DNA of 64,000 nt from Jezberella montanilacus (GCF_003003055.1 NZ_PVTV01000011.1:372001-436000); one strand, 5' to 3'; numbered from the stretch's first letter, positions 1-9,766 are shown. Numbers and translations are program-made. The notes: generated by a model from the sequence alone, not told the origin.

Positions 1-738
1 GATAAGTGAAATACTCAACACGATAATAGGCACGATGGCACGCCTGCCGCCTTTGACTTCAGCAGAAATGTAGGCGGCTTCATTCCAGCCGCCGTAGGTT
101 AACAGGACGAAAACCATTGCCAAACCCATCAACCCGAGTGGCGGAGTCTGCGAAAACAAAGCCGGCGATGGAGGCGCTTCGTTGGAAACGACAAAACCCG
201 CAATAGACACGAAAATCAGGCCCGTCACCTCGACCACGGTCAAAAGTGTTTGTACCCATGCTGCTGCGTGGATACCAACCAGATTCACTGCTGTCAACGC
301 GACCACAATCAAGACGGCCCATATCGCGTTGGACTGAGGTCCCAGATAAACGACCTTGGACATATACTCGCCAAAAACAAAAGCCAACAAGGCAATCGAA
401 CCCGTGTTGATGACAGTCGCTTTAGCCCACGCGTACAGAAAGGACACTTGCTGACCGAAGGCCAAAGACAAAAAATGATAGTCCCCCCCTGCATGGGGAT
501 AAGTGGTCGCCAGTTCGGCATAACAAAGTGCGCCCGCGAGGGAAATCAATCCACCAAACGCCCAGACTGCTAGCATCCAGCCAGGGTCGCCTGTGATTTG
601 GGCCACCATGGCTGGTGTCTTGAAAATACCCGCACCAATGACTATGCCGACGATGATTGCCACGGCACTCAGTGCGCTCAATCTTTTTTCCGGCTGACCA
701 GCTGTGTGACCATCATTTTGGTCAGGGATGTTTGCCAC
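1..738 (-). CDS. APC-family amino acid permease, C-terminus cut by window edge
   Basis: An open frame of 246 codons runs off the left edge, so only the N-terminal half is present. It encodes a polytopic inner-membrane protein: a short polar N-terminus, then the segment VGIVIGAGIFKTPAMV, in which GxxIGAGIF is the hallmark first helix of the amino acid-polyamine-cation (APC) superfamily, followed by about five more hydrophobic segments. PGWMLAVWAFGG and YAELATTYPHAGGDYHF resemble the LAT/YfnA-like amino acid exchangers. The GTG at 738 is chosen because AGGA lies about 10 nt upstream; a TTG three codons earlier is the alternative. It follows the Bug receptor gene by 28 nt on the same strand and may be co-transcribed with it. 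Substrate cannot be told. Confidence 0.85.
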   Translation of the reverse strand, partial: MANIPDQNDGHTAGQPEKRLSALSAVAIIVGIVIGAGIFKTPAMVAQITGDPGWMLAVWAFGGLISLAGALCYAELATTYPHAGGDYHFLSLAFGQQVSFLYAWAKATVINTGSIALLAFVFGEYMSKVVYLGPQSNAIWAVLIVVALTAVNLVGIHAAAWVQTLLTVVEVTGLIFVSIAGFVVSNEAPPSPALFSQTPPLGLMGLAMVFVLLTYGGWNEAAYISAEVKGGRRAIVPIIVLSISLI

Positions 739-766
739 GTCAGTCAAATCCTAAAGAGGTTTCTGT

Positions 767-1786
767 TTAATCCACAGCTTGAAAGTCGATTGATTTGGCA
801 GCCTTGATATATCGCTCAATTTCGGCTTCTTGAAATTTGCGCATCTCTTTGGGCCCCAAAGGCATGGGTTCAGCACTTGTCTTAACGATAAAGTCAATAC
901 TATCTGGCTGCGCCAGGGCCTGCTGCATCGCATCTGCCAACACCTTGACAATATCATCTGGCGTTTTTGAGTTGACGAAAAATGCCGTCCAGCTGTAGTG
1001 GACTGCCTCAGGAAAACCACTTTCGACCAAGGTCGGCACATCAGGTAACTCGGGGTGCCGCTGAGTACCGGTGACCAATAACGCCCGGACCTTGCCAGAG
1101 ACTGCTGTCGTGACCGAGCCAGTCGAATCCACCACCCCAATATCGACCTGGTTACCCATGACGTCGGTCATCACTTGCGATAATCCTTTGTACATGACTG
1201 ACTGGCTATTGATATTTGCTTTAGCCGTTAATTGTGCCGCTGCAAGCTGATACCCGTAGGTGTAATACGCCATATTCAACGGGGGTTGCTGATGGCCGCG
1301 TTTCAGGAGGTCAGCCATCGTCTTCAGTGAAGAATCGTTACTCACCATGAAGACCGCCATGGATCTTGTCATGCCTGAAATTGGCCGAAAATCCCTGAGT
1401 GGGTCATAGGTCAGATTTTTTACCGTTGCGACATTGGCTGCCGCAGGGGAGTTGCTCCCCATAAATAACGTGTAACCATCCGCCGGGTTGGTCTTAATGG
1501 TTTGAATAGCAACGGTGCCCCCCCCGCCAGCTTTATTTTCAACAATGACGGGTACTTTTAGAATTTCAGACAGCTTTTTACCGAAAAACCGGCTGTACAA
1601 ATCACCACCACTGCCGGCTCCATAGGGCACAAGAATATAGATAGGTTTGTTAGGGAAACCTGAGTTTTGAGAGGTGATTTGAGTTGGACTTGAGGTTTGT
1701 TTTGACGTTGGCGTTGTTTGTGCCATCACGCTCGCAGCAGTTAACCCTAAGCAAACCAATAAGGCGCTAACTTTGAATATCTTCAT
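767..1786 (-). CDS. Bug-family (TctC-like) periplasmic solute receptor
   Basis: 339 residues. A Sec signal peptide is visible (residues 1-22, cleavage after SVMA), followed by NKPIYILVPYGAGSGGDLYSR, the N-terminal signature of the tripartite tricarboxylate receptor (Bug) family. Further family landmarks are IVENKAGGGGTVAIQ, DGYTLFMGS and, later, VGVVDSTG and VRALLVTGTQRHPELPDVPTL. Such proteins bind carboxylates or similar small solutes in the periplasm and pass them to TctAB membrane partners. No tctA or tctB is nearby, which is usual for the expanded orphan Bug proteins of Alcaligenaceae. A GGAGA Shine-Dalgarno precedes the ATG. Family assignment is firm; the ligand is unknown. Confidence 0.93.
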   Translation of the reverse strand: MKIFKVSALLVCLGLTAASVMAQTTPTSKQTSSPTQITSQNSGFPNKPIYILVPYGAGSGGDLYSRFFGKKLSEILKVPVIVENKAGGGGTVAIQTIKTNPADGYTLFMGSNSPAAANVATVKNLTYDPLRDFRPISGMTRSMAVFMVSNDSSLKTMADLLKRGHQQPPLNMAYYTYGYQLAAAQLTAKANINSQSVMYKGLSQVMTDVMGNQVDIGVVDSTGSVTTAVSGKVRALLVTGTQRHPELPDVPTLVESGFPEAVHYSWTAFFVNSKTPDDIVKVLADAMQQALAQPDSIDFIVKTSAEPMPLGPKEMRKFQEAEIERYIKAAKSIDFQAVD

Positions 1787-1813
1787 GATTTTGTCTCCGT
1801 CACGATTTTTATA

Positions 1814-3265
1814 TTATCTGGCTTTATCGTCTTCCGTAATGTAGGCGATCCTTAACAAATTCGTTGACCCGGTCACACCAAACGGTTGACCCGCAACAAT
1901 CAACAAGGCGTCTCCGGGTGAACCAAAACCGTGTTTAACCGCCGTTTGAGTTGCATTGTTAACGATCTCTTCCATGCTGGTTACATCTTGTGCCTGAATT
2001 GAATGAACGCCCCAGACGAGAGATAAGCGCCTGGCAATCGGTAAACTTGGCGTCATACTAAGTGTGGGTGCCGGAGGACGTTCGTGAGCGACTCGCAAAG
2101 TGGTTGACCCAGACGAGGTGTAAGCCACTGTCGCTGCCACCGGAAGGGTCTCAGCCACTGTGCGAATGGCTGCGGAGATCGCATCTCGTGCATCGCTGCG
2201 ACGCCGAGAATGAACAGCGTTCATCGTGATGCGCTGTAATGGATCCTTTTCAATAGTCTGTAAGATCCGATCCATCATCTGAACCGCTTCCGCAGGATAA
2301 GCGCCAGCCGCAGATTCGCCCGATAACATGACCGCATCGGTCCCATCATAGACAGCCGTCGCGACATCGCTGACTTCAGCCCGGGTGGGCACGGGTGAAG
2401 CGATCATCGACTCGAGCATCTGGGTCGCAACGATTACTGGTTTACCGGCTTCGCGTGCAACACGGATGATCCGTTTTTGCAGAACGGGGACTTCTTCGGG
2501 TGGCAACTCGACGCCTAAATCACCACGAGCCACCATGACCCCGTCGGACGCAGCCACAATCGCTTCAAGCGAATCAATTGCAGAAGGCTTTTCGAGTTTA
2601 GCCATGATGGCTGCTCGATTGCCCACAATATTCTTGAGTTCAAGCATATCCTCAGGACGCTGTACAAAAGACAAAGCGATCCAGTCCATCCCGAGTGACA
2701 AGCCGAACTCAAGATCTTGACGATCTTTAGCAGTCAACGGAGAGAGTGGGAGGATGGCACCTGGAACATTAACGCCTTTGCGGTCTGAGATCACGCCGGC
2801 ATTCAAGGCCTCGACCTCGGCACTTTCGCCATCACAGGACAAAATTCGCAGCCGCACTTTACCGTCGTCGATCAAAAGATCTTCACCTGCTTTCACCGCC
2901 GCAAAAATCTCCGGATGCAACAGGGGAACCCGCTCATGCGTGCCGATTGCGGGGTTCATATCCAACCGCAGCTTTTGACCAATCTCGAGATTCATTTTGC
3001 CCCCACTGATCTGCCCCAGCCTCAGCTTCGGGCCCTGCAGATCCATCAAAATCCCGATGGGTCGACCAATTTCACGCTCAAGGGCCCGGATCATGTCATA
3101 ACGAATTTGATGATCGGCATGCGTGCCATGACTGAAATTCATTCGAAAAACATCTACCCCGGCAAGAAACAGCTGGCGTATCATGTCTGCATCTTTGCTA
3201 CTGGGACCCAGTGTCGCAACGATTTTTGTACTGCGATGGCGATGCAAAATGGCGTCTAGTTTCAT
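1814..3265 (-). CDS. pyk: pyruvate kinase
   Basis: 483 residues, normal for a bacterial pyruvate kinase, which converts PEP and ADP to pyruvate and ATP at the end of glycolysis. Seen in order: STKIVATLGPSS at the start of the barrel, VFRMNFSHG, MDLQGPKLRLG, the insert B domain, the active-site region IMAKLEKPSAIDSLE (catalytic Lys), VMVARGDLGVELP, and VIVATQMLESMI. The C-terminal allosteric-type domain is complete. It is the first gene of a minus-strand group (pyk, Bug receptor, permease) and is divergent from the amidohydrolase gene. The gene for PEP carboxykinase, the opposing direction of PEP/pyruvate flux, lies close by. Confidence 0.97.
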   Translation of the reverse strand: MKLDAILHRHRSTKIVATLGPSSKDADMIRQLFLAGVDVFRMNFSHGTHADHQIRYDMIRALEREIGRPIGILMDLQGPKLRLGQISGGKMNLEIGQKLRLDMNPAIGTHERVPLLHPEIFAAVKAGEDLLIDDGKVRLRILSCDGESAEVEALNAGVISDRKGVNVPGAILPLSPLTAKDRQDLEFGLSLGMDWIALSFVQRPEDMLELKNIVGNRAAIMAKLEKPSAIDSLEAIVAASDGVMVARGDLGVELPPEEVPVLQKRIIRVAREAGKPVIVATQMLESMIASPVPTRAEVSDVATAVYDGTDAVMLSGESAAGAYPAEAVQMMDRILQTIEKDPLQRITMNAVHSRRRSDARDAISAAIRTVAETLPVAATVAYTSSGSTTLRVAHERPPAPTLSMTPSLPIARRLSLVWGVHSIQAQDVTSMEEIVNNATQTAVKHGFGSPGDALLIVAGQPFGVTGSTNLLRIAYITEDDKAR

Positions 3266-3348
3266 TTAATTTTCTCACTCAGTCGCGAAGTTAATTGAAG
3301 CAGTTCTTTCATGACGATACTGCATCGGTATGACCGTCTAGACGAACT

Positions 3349-3375
3349 AAAGTATGCCTAAATCAAAGTATGCCT
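3349..3375. repeat. 11-bp direct repeat in the pyk/amidohydrolase intergenic region
   Basis: AAAGTATGCCT occurs at 3349-3359 and again at 3365-3375, a 16-bp period, between the two divergent start codons and 22 bp before the amidohydrolase ATG. This spacing is compatible with a tandem activator or repressor site, but no regulator gene is adjacent. Function is inferred only from position. Confidence 0.5.
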
Positions 3376-3397
3376 GAATAATTTAACTGGTGACGAT

Positions 3398-4657
3398 ATG
3401 CCGAATACAAACAGTGAATCCGCCTTAGCGACGTTACGAATTAATAAACAGCGGTTATGGGACTCATTAATGGGTTTGGCCTCTATCGGCGCAACACCCA
3501 AGGGCGGCGTATGCCGGATTGCGCTGACGGATCTGGATCGGCAAGGGCGTGATTTTTTTGTCAAGCAGGCACGTCAAGCTGGTTGCAGCATCAGAGTCGA
3601 TGCGGTCGGTAACATCTTTGCTCGCCGCTCAGGGCAAAACAATGACCTGCCGGTGGTGATGACCGGCAGTCATATCGACACGCAACCAACCGGCGGCAAG
3701 TTTGATGGTAACTACGGCGTACTCGCGGGACTGGAAGTCATGCAGACACTCAATGATGCGGGCATAGTCACCCAGGCACCTCTGGAAGTCGCGGTATGGA
3801 CTAACGAGGAAGGTTCTCGATTCGTCCCCGTGATGATGGGGTCTGGTGCGTTTGTTCGCGAGTTCACGACCGATTATGTGCTTGGCCAAACTGACAAAGA
3901 AGGCGTGACGGTTGGACAAGCGCTCACTCAGATTGGCTATGCTGGTGCTGATCAAATCGACCCTAAACATATTGCCGCCTATTTTGAAGCCCACATTGAA
4001 CAAGGCCCGGTATTAGAGGCAAACGAAACCACCATTGGTGTCGTATTGGGCGCGTTGGGTCAAAGGTGGTACGACATCGTCGTCACCGGTATGGAGGCGC
4101 ACGCTGGCCCCACCCCCATGGCGTTGCGCAAAGACGCCCTGCTTGCGGCAGCGGCATTGGTACAAACCGTGAACGATTCTGCCATGCGATATGCACCTCA
4201 CGCTCGCGGCACGGTTGGCATGATGGATGTGTATCCTAACTCGCGTAATGTGATCCCCGGACATGTCAGTATGTCTGTGGATTTCAGGGCAGATAACGAC
4301 AAAACATTGCTCGACATGGATGCCGAACTACGTGCTGCGGCAAACGCTTTGAGCCAATCACACCGGGTCAGCATTGAAGTCAAACAGGTGGTGTATTTCC
4401 CGCCCCAAGCGTTCGCACCGAAATTAGTAGACGCAATCAGAAAGGGGGCCCGTGCCCTGGATCTATCCGAAATGGATATCGTGAGCGGCGCTGGGCATGA
4501 CGCAGTCTATCTCGCACGCGTCGCCCCAACTGCGATGATTTTCATCCCGTGCAAAGACGGCATCAGCCACAATGAGATTGAAGATGCACTACCCGAGCAC
4601 ATCGAAGCAGGTTGCAATGTGCTTTTGCAGGCCATGTTAAACACGGCCTGCATCTAA
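3398..4657 (+). CDS. M20-family Zn amidohydrolase (N-carbamoyl-L-amino-acid hydrolase / allantoate amidohydrolase type)
   Basis: 419 residues with the di-metal signature of the hydantoinase/carbamoylase branch of peptidase family M20: VVMTGSHIDTQPTGG with FDGNYGVLAG (about residues 87-107), WTNEEGSRF (about 145), AHIEQGPVLE (about 199), SGAGHDAVYLA and the final GISHNEIED. The lid/dimerisation domain between them contains MEAHAGPTPM. Members remove an N-carbamoyl or ureido group from amino acids or allantoate in the cytoplasm. The two substrate classes cannot be told apart here, and there is no hydantoinase or allantoinase gene nearby. GGTGA lies 5 nt before the ATG. Confidence 0.9.
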   Translation: MPNTNSESALATLRINKQRLWDSLMGLASIGATPKGGVCRIALTDLDRQGRDFFVKQARQAGCSIRVDAVGNIFARRSGQNNDLPVVMTGSHIDTQPTGGKFDGNYGVLAGLEVMQTLNDAGIVTQAPLEVAVWTNEEGSRFVPVMMGSGAFVREFTTDYVLGQTDKEGVTVGQALTQIGYAGADQIDPKHIAAYFEAHIEQGPVLEANETTIGVVLGALGQRWYDIVVTGMEAHAGPTPMALRKDALLAAAALVQTVNDSAMRYAPHARGTVGMMDVYPNSRNVIPGHVSMSVDFRADNDKTLLDMDAELRAAANALSQSHRVSIEVKQVVYFPPQAFAPKLVDAIRKGARALDLSEMDIVSGAGHDAVYLARVAPTAMIFIPCKDGISHNEIEDALPEHIEAGCNVLLQAMLNTACI

Positions 4658-4663
4658 AACACT

Positions 4664-4684
4664 GCCTGGGCACCTAGCCCAGGC
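4664..4684 (-). terminator. hairpin at the convergent amidohydrolase/pckG junction
   Basis: A perfect 8-bp inverted repeat (GCCTGGGC / GCCCAGGC, 5-nt loop) overlaps the pckG stop codon. Read on the minus strand it is followed by AGTGTTTT, a weak U-tract. It is a plausible terminator for pckG, and its convergent position suits either strand. Confidence 0.6.
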
Positions 4685-6530
4685 GAGCTTCGAAGTCTGA
4701 TTTGATGTTGAGCAAGCGCTCGGGCAGACCGTGCGCTAACAACTTGAACAGATCCGTGTGCAGCTCAAACTCTTTGCGCCAGGCCTGGATATCAATTGAG
4801 GTAATTTTCGTGAATTTATCAATCGAGAAATCCATGCCTCTCCAGTCGAGATCCTGGTAGCGAGGCGTGATGCCGAAAACATGCTCGACGCCTTCGGCTT
4901 GCTCTTCAATACGACCTAGCATCCATTTAAGAACACGGGTGTTTTCACTAAAGCCAGGCCAAACAAACTTGCCATTTTCGTCGGTGCGAAACCAATTCAC
5001 GCAGAAGATTTTTGGCAATTTGGCACCTGAGGCGGTCAAGTGCTCACCCAATGACAACCAGTGCTGAAAATACTCAGCCATGTTGTAGCCGCAGAACGGA
5101 AGCATGGCGAACGGATCACGGCGCACAACACCTTGCTGACCGGTAGCCGCTGCAGTCGTCTCAGAGCCCATCGTTGCTGCCATATAGACACCTTCGGACC
5201 AGTTACGAGCCTCAGTCACCAAAGGTACCGTCGTGGATCGGCGACCACCAAAAATAAACGCATCGATCACAACGCCCGCGGGATTGTCCCACTCTGAATC
5301 CAGCACTGGATTGTTAATAGCAGCAACTGTGAACCGGGCATTAGGATGGGCCGCCTTGACGCCCTTCTCTCTGGCCAGCTCTGGAGTCCAGTCACGGCCC
5401 TGCCAGTCGATCAAATGAGCTGGCGCCTCTTTGGTCATACCTTCCCACCAGACATCACCGTCGTCGGTCAAGCCAACGTTGGTGAAGATCACGTCATGGG
5501 CAAGGGTCTCCATACAATTGAAATTGGATGATTTGTTCGTGCCTGGTGCAACGCCAAAATAACCGGCCTCTGGATTGATCGCACGCAAATTACCTTGCGC
5601 ATCCGGTTTGATCCAGGCGATATCGTCACCGATCGTGGTGATCTTCCAGCCTTCTTGCGCGAGCCCTTGCGGCGGGATCAACATTGCAAAATTCGTTTTG
5701 CCACAGGCTGAAGGGAAAGCTGCAGCGACGTGATACTTCTCACCCTTGGGAGTCTGAACACCCAAGATCAGCATATGCTCAGCTAACCAGCCCGGGGACT
5801 GTCCGGCCGCAGCACTGCGTCCCATATTGGATGCGATACGCAAAGCAAAACATTTTTTGCCCAACAGCGCATTGCCACCGTAACCGGAGCCGTAAGACCA
5901 GATTTCACGCGTTTCAGGGAAATGAACGATATATTTCGTCTCATTGCAGGGCCAGACGACATCTGCCTGACCTTCAGCAAGTGGTGCGCCAACGGTGTGG
6001 ACACAAGGAACGTAATCGCCATCAGTGCCCAGAACGTCGAATACTTTACGACCCATACGAGTCATCATCCGCATGTTGACAACAACGTAGGGCGAATCTG
6101 AGAGCTCAATCCCAATCTGGGCAATCGGCGAACCAAGCGGGCCCATGGAAAATGGCACGACATATAGTGTGCGGCCAGCCATGGCGCCATCAAACAACCT
6201 GTCCAGCGTCCCGCGCATCTCGGTAGGTTCGATCCAATTATTGGTTGGACCTGCATCGGCTTTATTTTGGCTGCAGATGAAAGTACGATCTTCAACCCGC
6301 GCGACGTCGTCAGGCGACGAGCGAGCCAAATAGGAATTCGGGCGTTTACTCGCACTGAGTTTATGCAGCATGCCAGACTGAACCATCTCGCCGCAAAGCC
6401 TGTCGTACTCTTCCTGAGAGCCGTCACACCATACTACTTTCGCAGGACGGGTTTTAGCCACAATATCGGCGACCCATTTTTTTAGGCCCTCGTGGCGAAC
6501 ATAATCAGGAGCATTTAAGGAAGCGGTCAT
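4674..6530 (-). CDS. pckG: phosphoenolpyruvate carboxykinase (GTP)
   Basis: 618 residues, the length of the GTP-dependent class rather than the ATP class of about 530. It catalyses oxaloacetate + GTP to PEP + CO2 + GDP, the first committed step of gluconeogenesis. Landmarks are [25 protein letters not shown], the nucleotide loop [13 protein letters not shown] (about residue 276), [15 protein letters not shown]-type sequence ([14 protein letters not shown]), and [22 protein letters not shown]. It stands alone, with a 173-bp divergent region separating it from the dioxygenase gene. No obvious Shine-Dalgarno precedes the ATG. Confidence 0.97.
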   Translation of the reverse strand: MTASLNAPDYVRHEGLKKWVADIVAKTRPAKVVWCDGSQEEYDRLCGEMVQSGMLHKLSASKRPNSYLARSSPDDVARVEDRTFICSQNKADAGPTNNWIEPTEMRGTLDRLFDGAMAGRTLYVVPFSMGPLGSPIAQIGIELSDSPYVVVNMRMMTRMGRKVFDVLGTDGDYVPCVHTVGAPLAEGQADVVWPCNETKYIVHFPETREIWSYGSGYGGNALLGKKCFALRIASNMGRSAAAGQSPGWLAEHMLILGVQTPKGEKYHVAAAFPSACGKTNFAMLIPPQGLAQEGWKITTIGDDIAWIKPDAQGNLRAINPEAGYFGVAPGTNKSSNFNCMETLAHDVIFTNVGLTDDGDVWWEGMTKEAPAHLIDWQGRDWTPELAREKGVKAAHPNARFTVAAINNPVLDSEWDNPAGVVIDAFIFGGRRSTTVPLVTEARNWSEGVYMAATMGSETTAAATGQQGVVRRDPFAMLPFCGYNMAEYFQHWLSLGEHLTASGAKLPKIFCVNWFRTDENGKFVWPGFSENTRVLKWMLGRIEEQAEGVEHVFGITPRYQDLDWRGMDFSIDKFTKITSIDIQAWRKEFELHTDLFKLLAHGLPERLLNIKSDFEARLG

Positions 6531-6614
6531 AGTATTGTTTCAGTTATGCGATTGATCGCGAAAAAAATCTAGATTAGTCAAAAATTGTAGCACTCAGAAC
6601 AACTCGTTTTGATT

Positions 6615-6670
6615 GCTGCGACGCAGCATAAATCGGCATAAAAGTAGCTTAACAATACCTCACGAGGTAT
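6615..6670. promoter_or_regulatory. two palindromes between pckG and the dioxygenase gene
   Basis: The divergent intergenic region holds GCTGCG-A-CGCAGC at 6615-6627 and ATACCTC-AC-GAGGTAT at 6655-6670, the second ending 33 bp before the dioxygenase ATG. Both are perfect. They are the size of regulator half-site pairs and lie where operators or short hairpins would affect either gene. No regulator gene is in the window to pair with them. Confidence 0.45.
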
Positions 6671-6703
6671 AGTTAGCAGAGACAAAACGCGGGGATAAAA
6701 ACA

Positions 6704-7588
6704 ATGACAATCACGATCACGCAACGCCATGCCAGCTTTGTCGGCGAGGTGAGTGCTATCGACTTGAGTGCTGTACATGATGAGTCCACTCTTCAGGCAA
6801 TCAGGGATGGCATGTCGAAATATGCTGTGCTGATTTTTCGGAACCAGCGATTCTCAAACGAAGGTCAACTTGAATTCGCTCAACGGTTAGATGGGGAACT
6901 GCACGCCAAGACCTCTTCGGCTGCCTTGACCAAAAATCGCTATGGCAATGAAGCCCTAACCGACATTTCGAATGTCGGTGCAGATGGGGATATATTGGTA
7001 GCCAATGATAGGCGTCGCATGAACGGGATCAGTAATCGAATCTGGCATACCGATGCTTCATTTGAAGATCCGTCAGGACGCTATTCGCTCTTGTTCGCTC
7101 GCAATCTGCCACCTGTTCGTGCCGATACCCAGTTCGCCGACACCCGCACTGCTTATGATGATTTGGATGAGGAAATCAAAGCCAGAATCGAGAATCTGCA
7201 TGCTCATCATTCAATTGTCTACTCTCGTCACACCATGGGTTTTGATTTCTCTGAAGAAGAGAGTGCCAAGTTGCCTGGTGCAACGCACCGTCTGGTGAGA
7301 CACTTTGCGGAGAATGACCGCAAGGCACTCTATGTTGCATCTCATGCGTCGCGTATCGTCGAATGGCCTATCCCGGAAGGTCGGTTGCTGCTGAAAGATC
7401 TGATCGAACATGCGACACGTGAGAAATATATTTTCTCTCACGAGTGGATGCCTGGTGATCTTGTCATCTGGGATAACCGCGCGAGCTTGCATCGAGCGCG
7501 TCCTTTTGATGACGTTAAATATAAACGCGAGCTCACTCGAGTGACGACGCTCGACTTGCCCCGTCGCACGATGCAAAAAGCCGCCTGA
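6704..7588 (+). CDS. TauD/TfdA-family Fe(II)/2-oxoglutarate-dependent dioxygenase
   Basis: 294 residues, the typical length. The iron-binding facial triad is visible: WHTDASF (His about 115, Asp about 117) and the distal His in SLHRARPFDD (about 263), with the 2-oxoglutarate-binding Arg in RELTRVTTLDLP. Family members oxidise sulfonates, phenoxy acids or related carboxylic acids in the cytoplasm, with 2-oxoglutarate and O2 as co-substrates. Overall sequence style is closer to TfdA (2,4-D dioxygenase-like) than to TauD, but substrate is not predictable. GGGGA precedes the ATG. It is a single gene with a hairpin-rich 3' end shared with the convergent hydroxylase operon. Confidence 0.88.
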   Translation: MTITITQRHASFVGEVSAIDLSAVHDESTLQAIRDGMSKYAVLIFRNQRFSNEGQLEFAQRLDGELHAKTSSAALTKNRYGNEALTDISNVGADGDILVANDRRRMNGISNRIWHTDASFEDPSGRYSLLFARNLPPVRADTQFADTRTAYDDLDEEIKARIENLHAHHSIVYSRHTMGFDFSEEESAKLPGATHRLVRHFAENDRKALYVASHASRIVEWPIPEGRLLLKDLIEHATREKYIFSHEWMPGDLVIWDNRASLHRARPFDDVKYKRELTRVTTLDLPRRTMQKAA

Positions 7589-7597
7589 CGGCGGCTT
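7575..7597 (-). terminator. intrinsic terminator of the iorAB-type operon
   Basis: On the minus strand an 8-bp stem (AAGCCGCC / GGCGGCTT, 4-nt loop) runs straight into a T-tract (TTTTTG). It lies across the stop codon of the convergent dioxygenase gene, so the terminator of one transcript is coded inside the other gene's end. Confidence 0.8.
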
Positions 7598-7617
7598 GAC
7601 TGACGTAGATCTGAACA

Positions 7618-7645
7618 CCTTACTCTGAATCAATACAGAGTAAGG
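7618..7645. terminator. 10-bp hairpin between convergent genes
   Basis: CCTTACTCTG and CAGAGTAAGG form a perfect 10-bp stem with an 8-nt loop, between the dioxygenase stop and the hydroxylase stop. There is no T-tract on either side, so it may be a bidirectional transcript-end hairpin rather than a classical terminator. Confidence 0.65.
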
Positions 7646-7660
7646 TCTCAGCGTAACTGC

Positions 7661-9766
7661 TTAGGCTTTGATAAAGGGCAGAGCACGAGTTCTCTGACCA
7701 CCCGCTGCCACGATCGCGTTTGCAATGGCTGGCGCAACCAGTGGCGTACCGACTTCACCCAACCCGGATGGCGCATCACCGCCCTGAATCACGGTGATGT
7801 CGATCACAGGCAAATCAGACATACGCATCATCGGATAGGTATCAAAGTTACGCTGCTGCGCTGCGCCGTCTTTGAAGGTAATTGCGTTCTTCATCGACGT
7901 TGAGAAACCGAGCAGCATTGCACTTTCGATTTGCGCAACGACCTGGTCGGGGCGAACGGCGACGCCAACGTCCACAGCGCAAGTCAATTTATGCACCTTC
8001 GGGATCCCATCTTTAAGAGACACTTCAGCGACAACAGCAATGTAAGCACCGTAGCACTCCATTTGCGCAACACCTAGGGCCGTACCCCGTTGACGCAGCA
8101 TCCCCCAACCAGCTTTTTCAGACGCTGTCGCAAGCACTTTTTGCGCACGTGGTTGCTTGCCCAACAGTGCCATACGAAACTCAACCGGATCCTGACCCGC
8201 TTCAGCAGCGAGTTCGTCCATGAAGCTCTCGACAGCGAAAGCGTTCAAGTTGTTACTCACTGCACGCCAGTAGCCAACCCGAATACCGGTATCGTGAATG
8301 ACGTTTTCGGCACGATAGTTTTTTACGCCGTACGTCAGATTAGCCGTGCCCTCAGTCATAAAGGGATCGTTACCTTTTACAACGAAACCAGGGAAGGCAC
8401 GTGCAGTCACCGATGGCGATGTCAACTTAGATGACAGGCCGATCAAGTTGCCCTTGGCGTCAAATCCGCCAGCCAGTTGACTCAAGCTAATTGGGCGATA
8501 GAAGTCATGCGTCATGTCGTCTTCACGCGTCCAGGTCAGACGGATGGACTTGCCGCTGGCTTTAGCAATCGATACGGCCTGACCAACGAAGTCGTTTTCA
8601 AGTTTACGGCCATAACCACCACCTAAGAAGGTTGTATGAACAAAAACCTTTTCTGGTGGCATGCCTGACGCAGCTGCTGCGACGCCTTGTGTACCTTGCT
8701 GGAACTGCACAGGACCCCAGACGTGACACTCGCCGTTCGCGATCGTTACTGAGCAGTTCATGGGCTCAAGCGTGGCGTGCGCAGCAAAGGGTAGCTCGTA
8801 TTCAGCTGTCAGCTGCTTGACCGCACCAGTCATTGGCGCCTCGACATTGCCTGCTTTACCAACGATTGCGCCTTTGGTCTTGCTGGCTGCTCGCAAGCCC
8901 TTTTTGATCGCTGCCATATCAGCGGTGGGTGCGGTATTACCGTTATCCCAGACCACATTGAGCAAATCGCGCGCTTTTTTAGCTGTGTAAAAGTCCTTAG
9001 CAACCACACCCACACCATCAGGTACCTGGACGATCGCTTCAACACCAGGCACCGCTTTAGCAGCTGTCGCGTCATAACTCACCACTTTGCCACCAATGAC
9101 GGGGCTCATGGCAATCGCTGCGGACAACATACCTGGCTGACGAACGTCAATACCGTACTGAGCGGTACCCATTACTTTGGCTGGCGTATCCAGACGGCCA
9201 AATGCTTTACCAATGTATTTGAACTGTGCTGGTGTTTTGAGTGCTGGTTTGCCAGAAGGTTTGACCATTGCAGCGGCAGCAGCCAGCTCGCCGTAGCTTG
9301 CCTTGTTAGCGCCTGCCGTCACCATGCCGTCACTCGCAACACACTGTGATGCTGGGACGTTCCATTTTTGTGCGGCAGCTGCAACCAGCATTTCTCGTGC
9401 GGTGGCGCCAACCGTGCGCAACTTGATCCAGGCATCGCGCATGGAAGTCGAGCCACCCGTTATCTGGGCACCACCCAGCGCATCATTACCATATGCTTTG
9501 GGATCGACGGCGGCCATTTCAATCTTGACCTTGCCCAACGGATAATCCAACTCGTCAGCAATCAGCATACTCATGGACGTGTAAACGTCCTGTCCCATCT
9601 CAGAGCGAGCAACAGTGATCGTGACCGAATTATCGGTATCAATTCGAAGCCACGGATTGGCCAGAGCGGCTTCGCCAGCTATTGCCATGTTTTGCTTAAA
9701 GGAAAAACCAACCAACAGTCCCGAGCCGAGCACGGCACTTGATTTAATAAATGAGCGACGATCCAT
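7661..9766 (-). CDS. molybdenum hydroxylase large subunit, xanthine dehydrogenase family (IorB-like)
   Basis: 701 residues from the ATG at 9766, chosen because AGGAG lies 7 nt upstream and because the longer frame (to 9847) would run into the upstream gene. The N-terminus MDRRSFIKSSAVLGSGLLVGF is a twin-arginine signal, so the folded cofactor-loaded enzyme is probably exported. Family landmarks include TVARSEMGQDVYTSM, LGGGYGRKLENDF, the molybdopterin-contact region GYWRAVSNN, and GLGEVGTPLVAPAIANAIVAAGG with the catalytic-Glu-type motif. It resembles isoquinoline 1-oxidoreductase beta / aldehyde or nicotinate dehydrogenase large subunits. With the [2Fe-2S] subunit upstream it hydroxylates an N-heterocycle or oxidises an aldehyde. 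There is no XdhC-type chaperone or cytochrome c partner nearby. Confidence 0.9.
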   Translation of the reverse strand: MDRRSFIKSSAVLGSGLLVGFSFKQNMAIAGEAALANPWLRIDTDNSVTITVARSEMGQDVYTSMSMLIADELDYPLGKVKIEMAAVDPKAYGNDALGGAQITGGSTSMRDAWIKLRTVGATAREMLVAAAAQKWNVPASQCVASDGMVTAGANKASYGELAAAAAMVKPSGKPALKTPAQFKYIGKAFGRLDTPAKVMGTAQYGIDVRQPGMLSAAIAMSPVIGGKVVSYDATAAKAVPGVEAIVQVPDGVGVVAKDFYTAKKARDLLNVVWDNGNTAPTADMAAIKKGLRAASKTKGAIVGKAGNVEAPMTGAVKQLTAEYELPFAAHATLEPMNCSVTIANGECHVWGPVQFQQGTQGVAAAASGMPPEKVFVHTTFLGGGYGRKLENDFVGQAVSIAKASGKSIRLTWTREDDMTHDFYRPISLSQLAGGFDAKGNLIGLSSKLTSPSVTARAFPGFVVKGNDPFMTEGTANLTYGVKNYRAENVIHDTGIRVGYWRAVSNNLNAFAVESFMDELAAEAGQDPVEFRMALLGKQPRAQKVLATASEKAGWGMLRQRGTALGVAQMECYGAYIAVVAEVSLKDGIPKVHKLTCAVDVGVAVRPDQVVAQIESAMLLGFSTSMKNAITFKDGAAQQRNFDTYPMMRMSDLPVIDITVIQGGDAPSGLGEVGTPLVAPAIANAIVAAGGQRTRALPFIKA

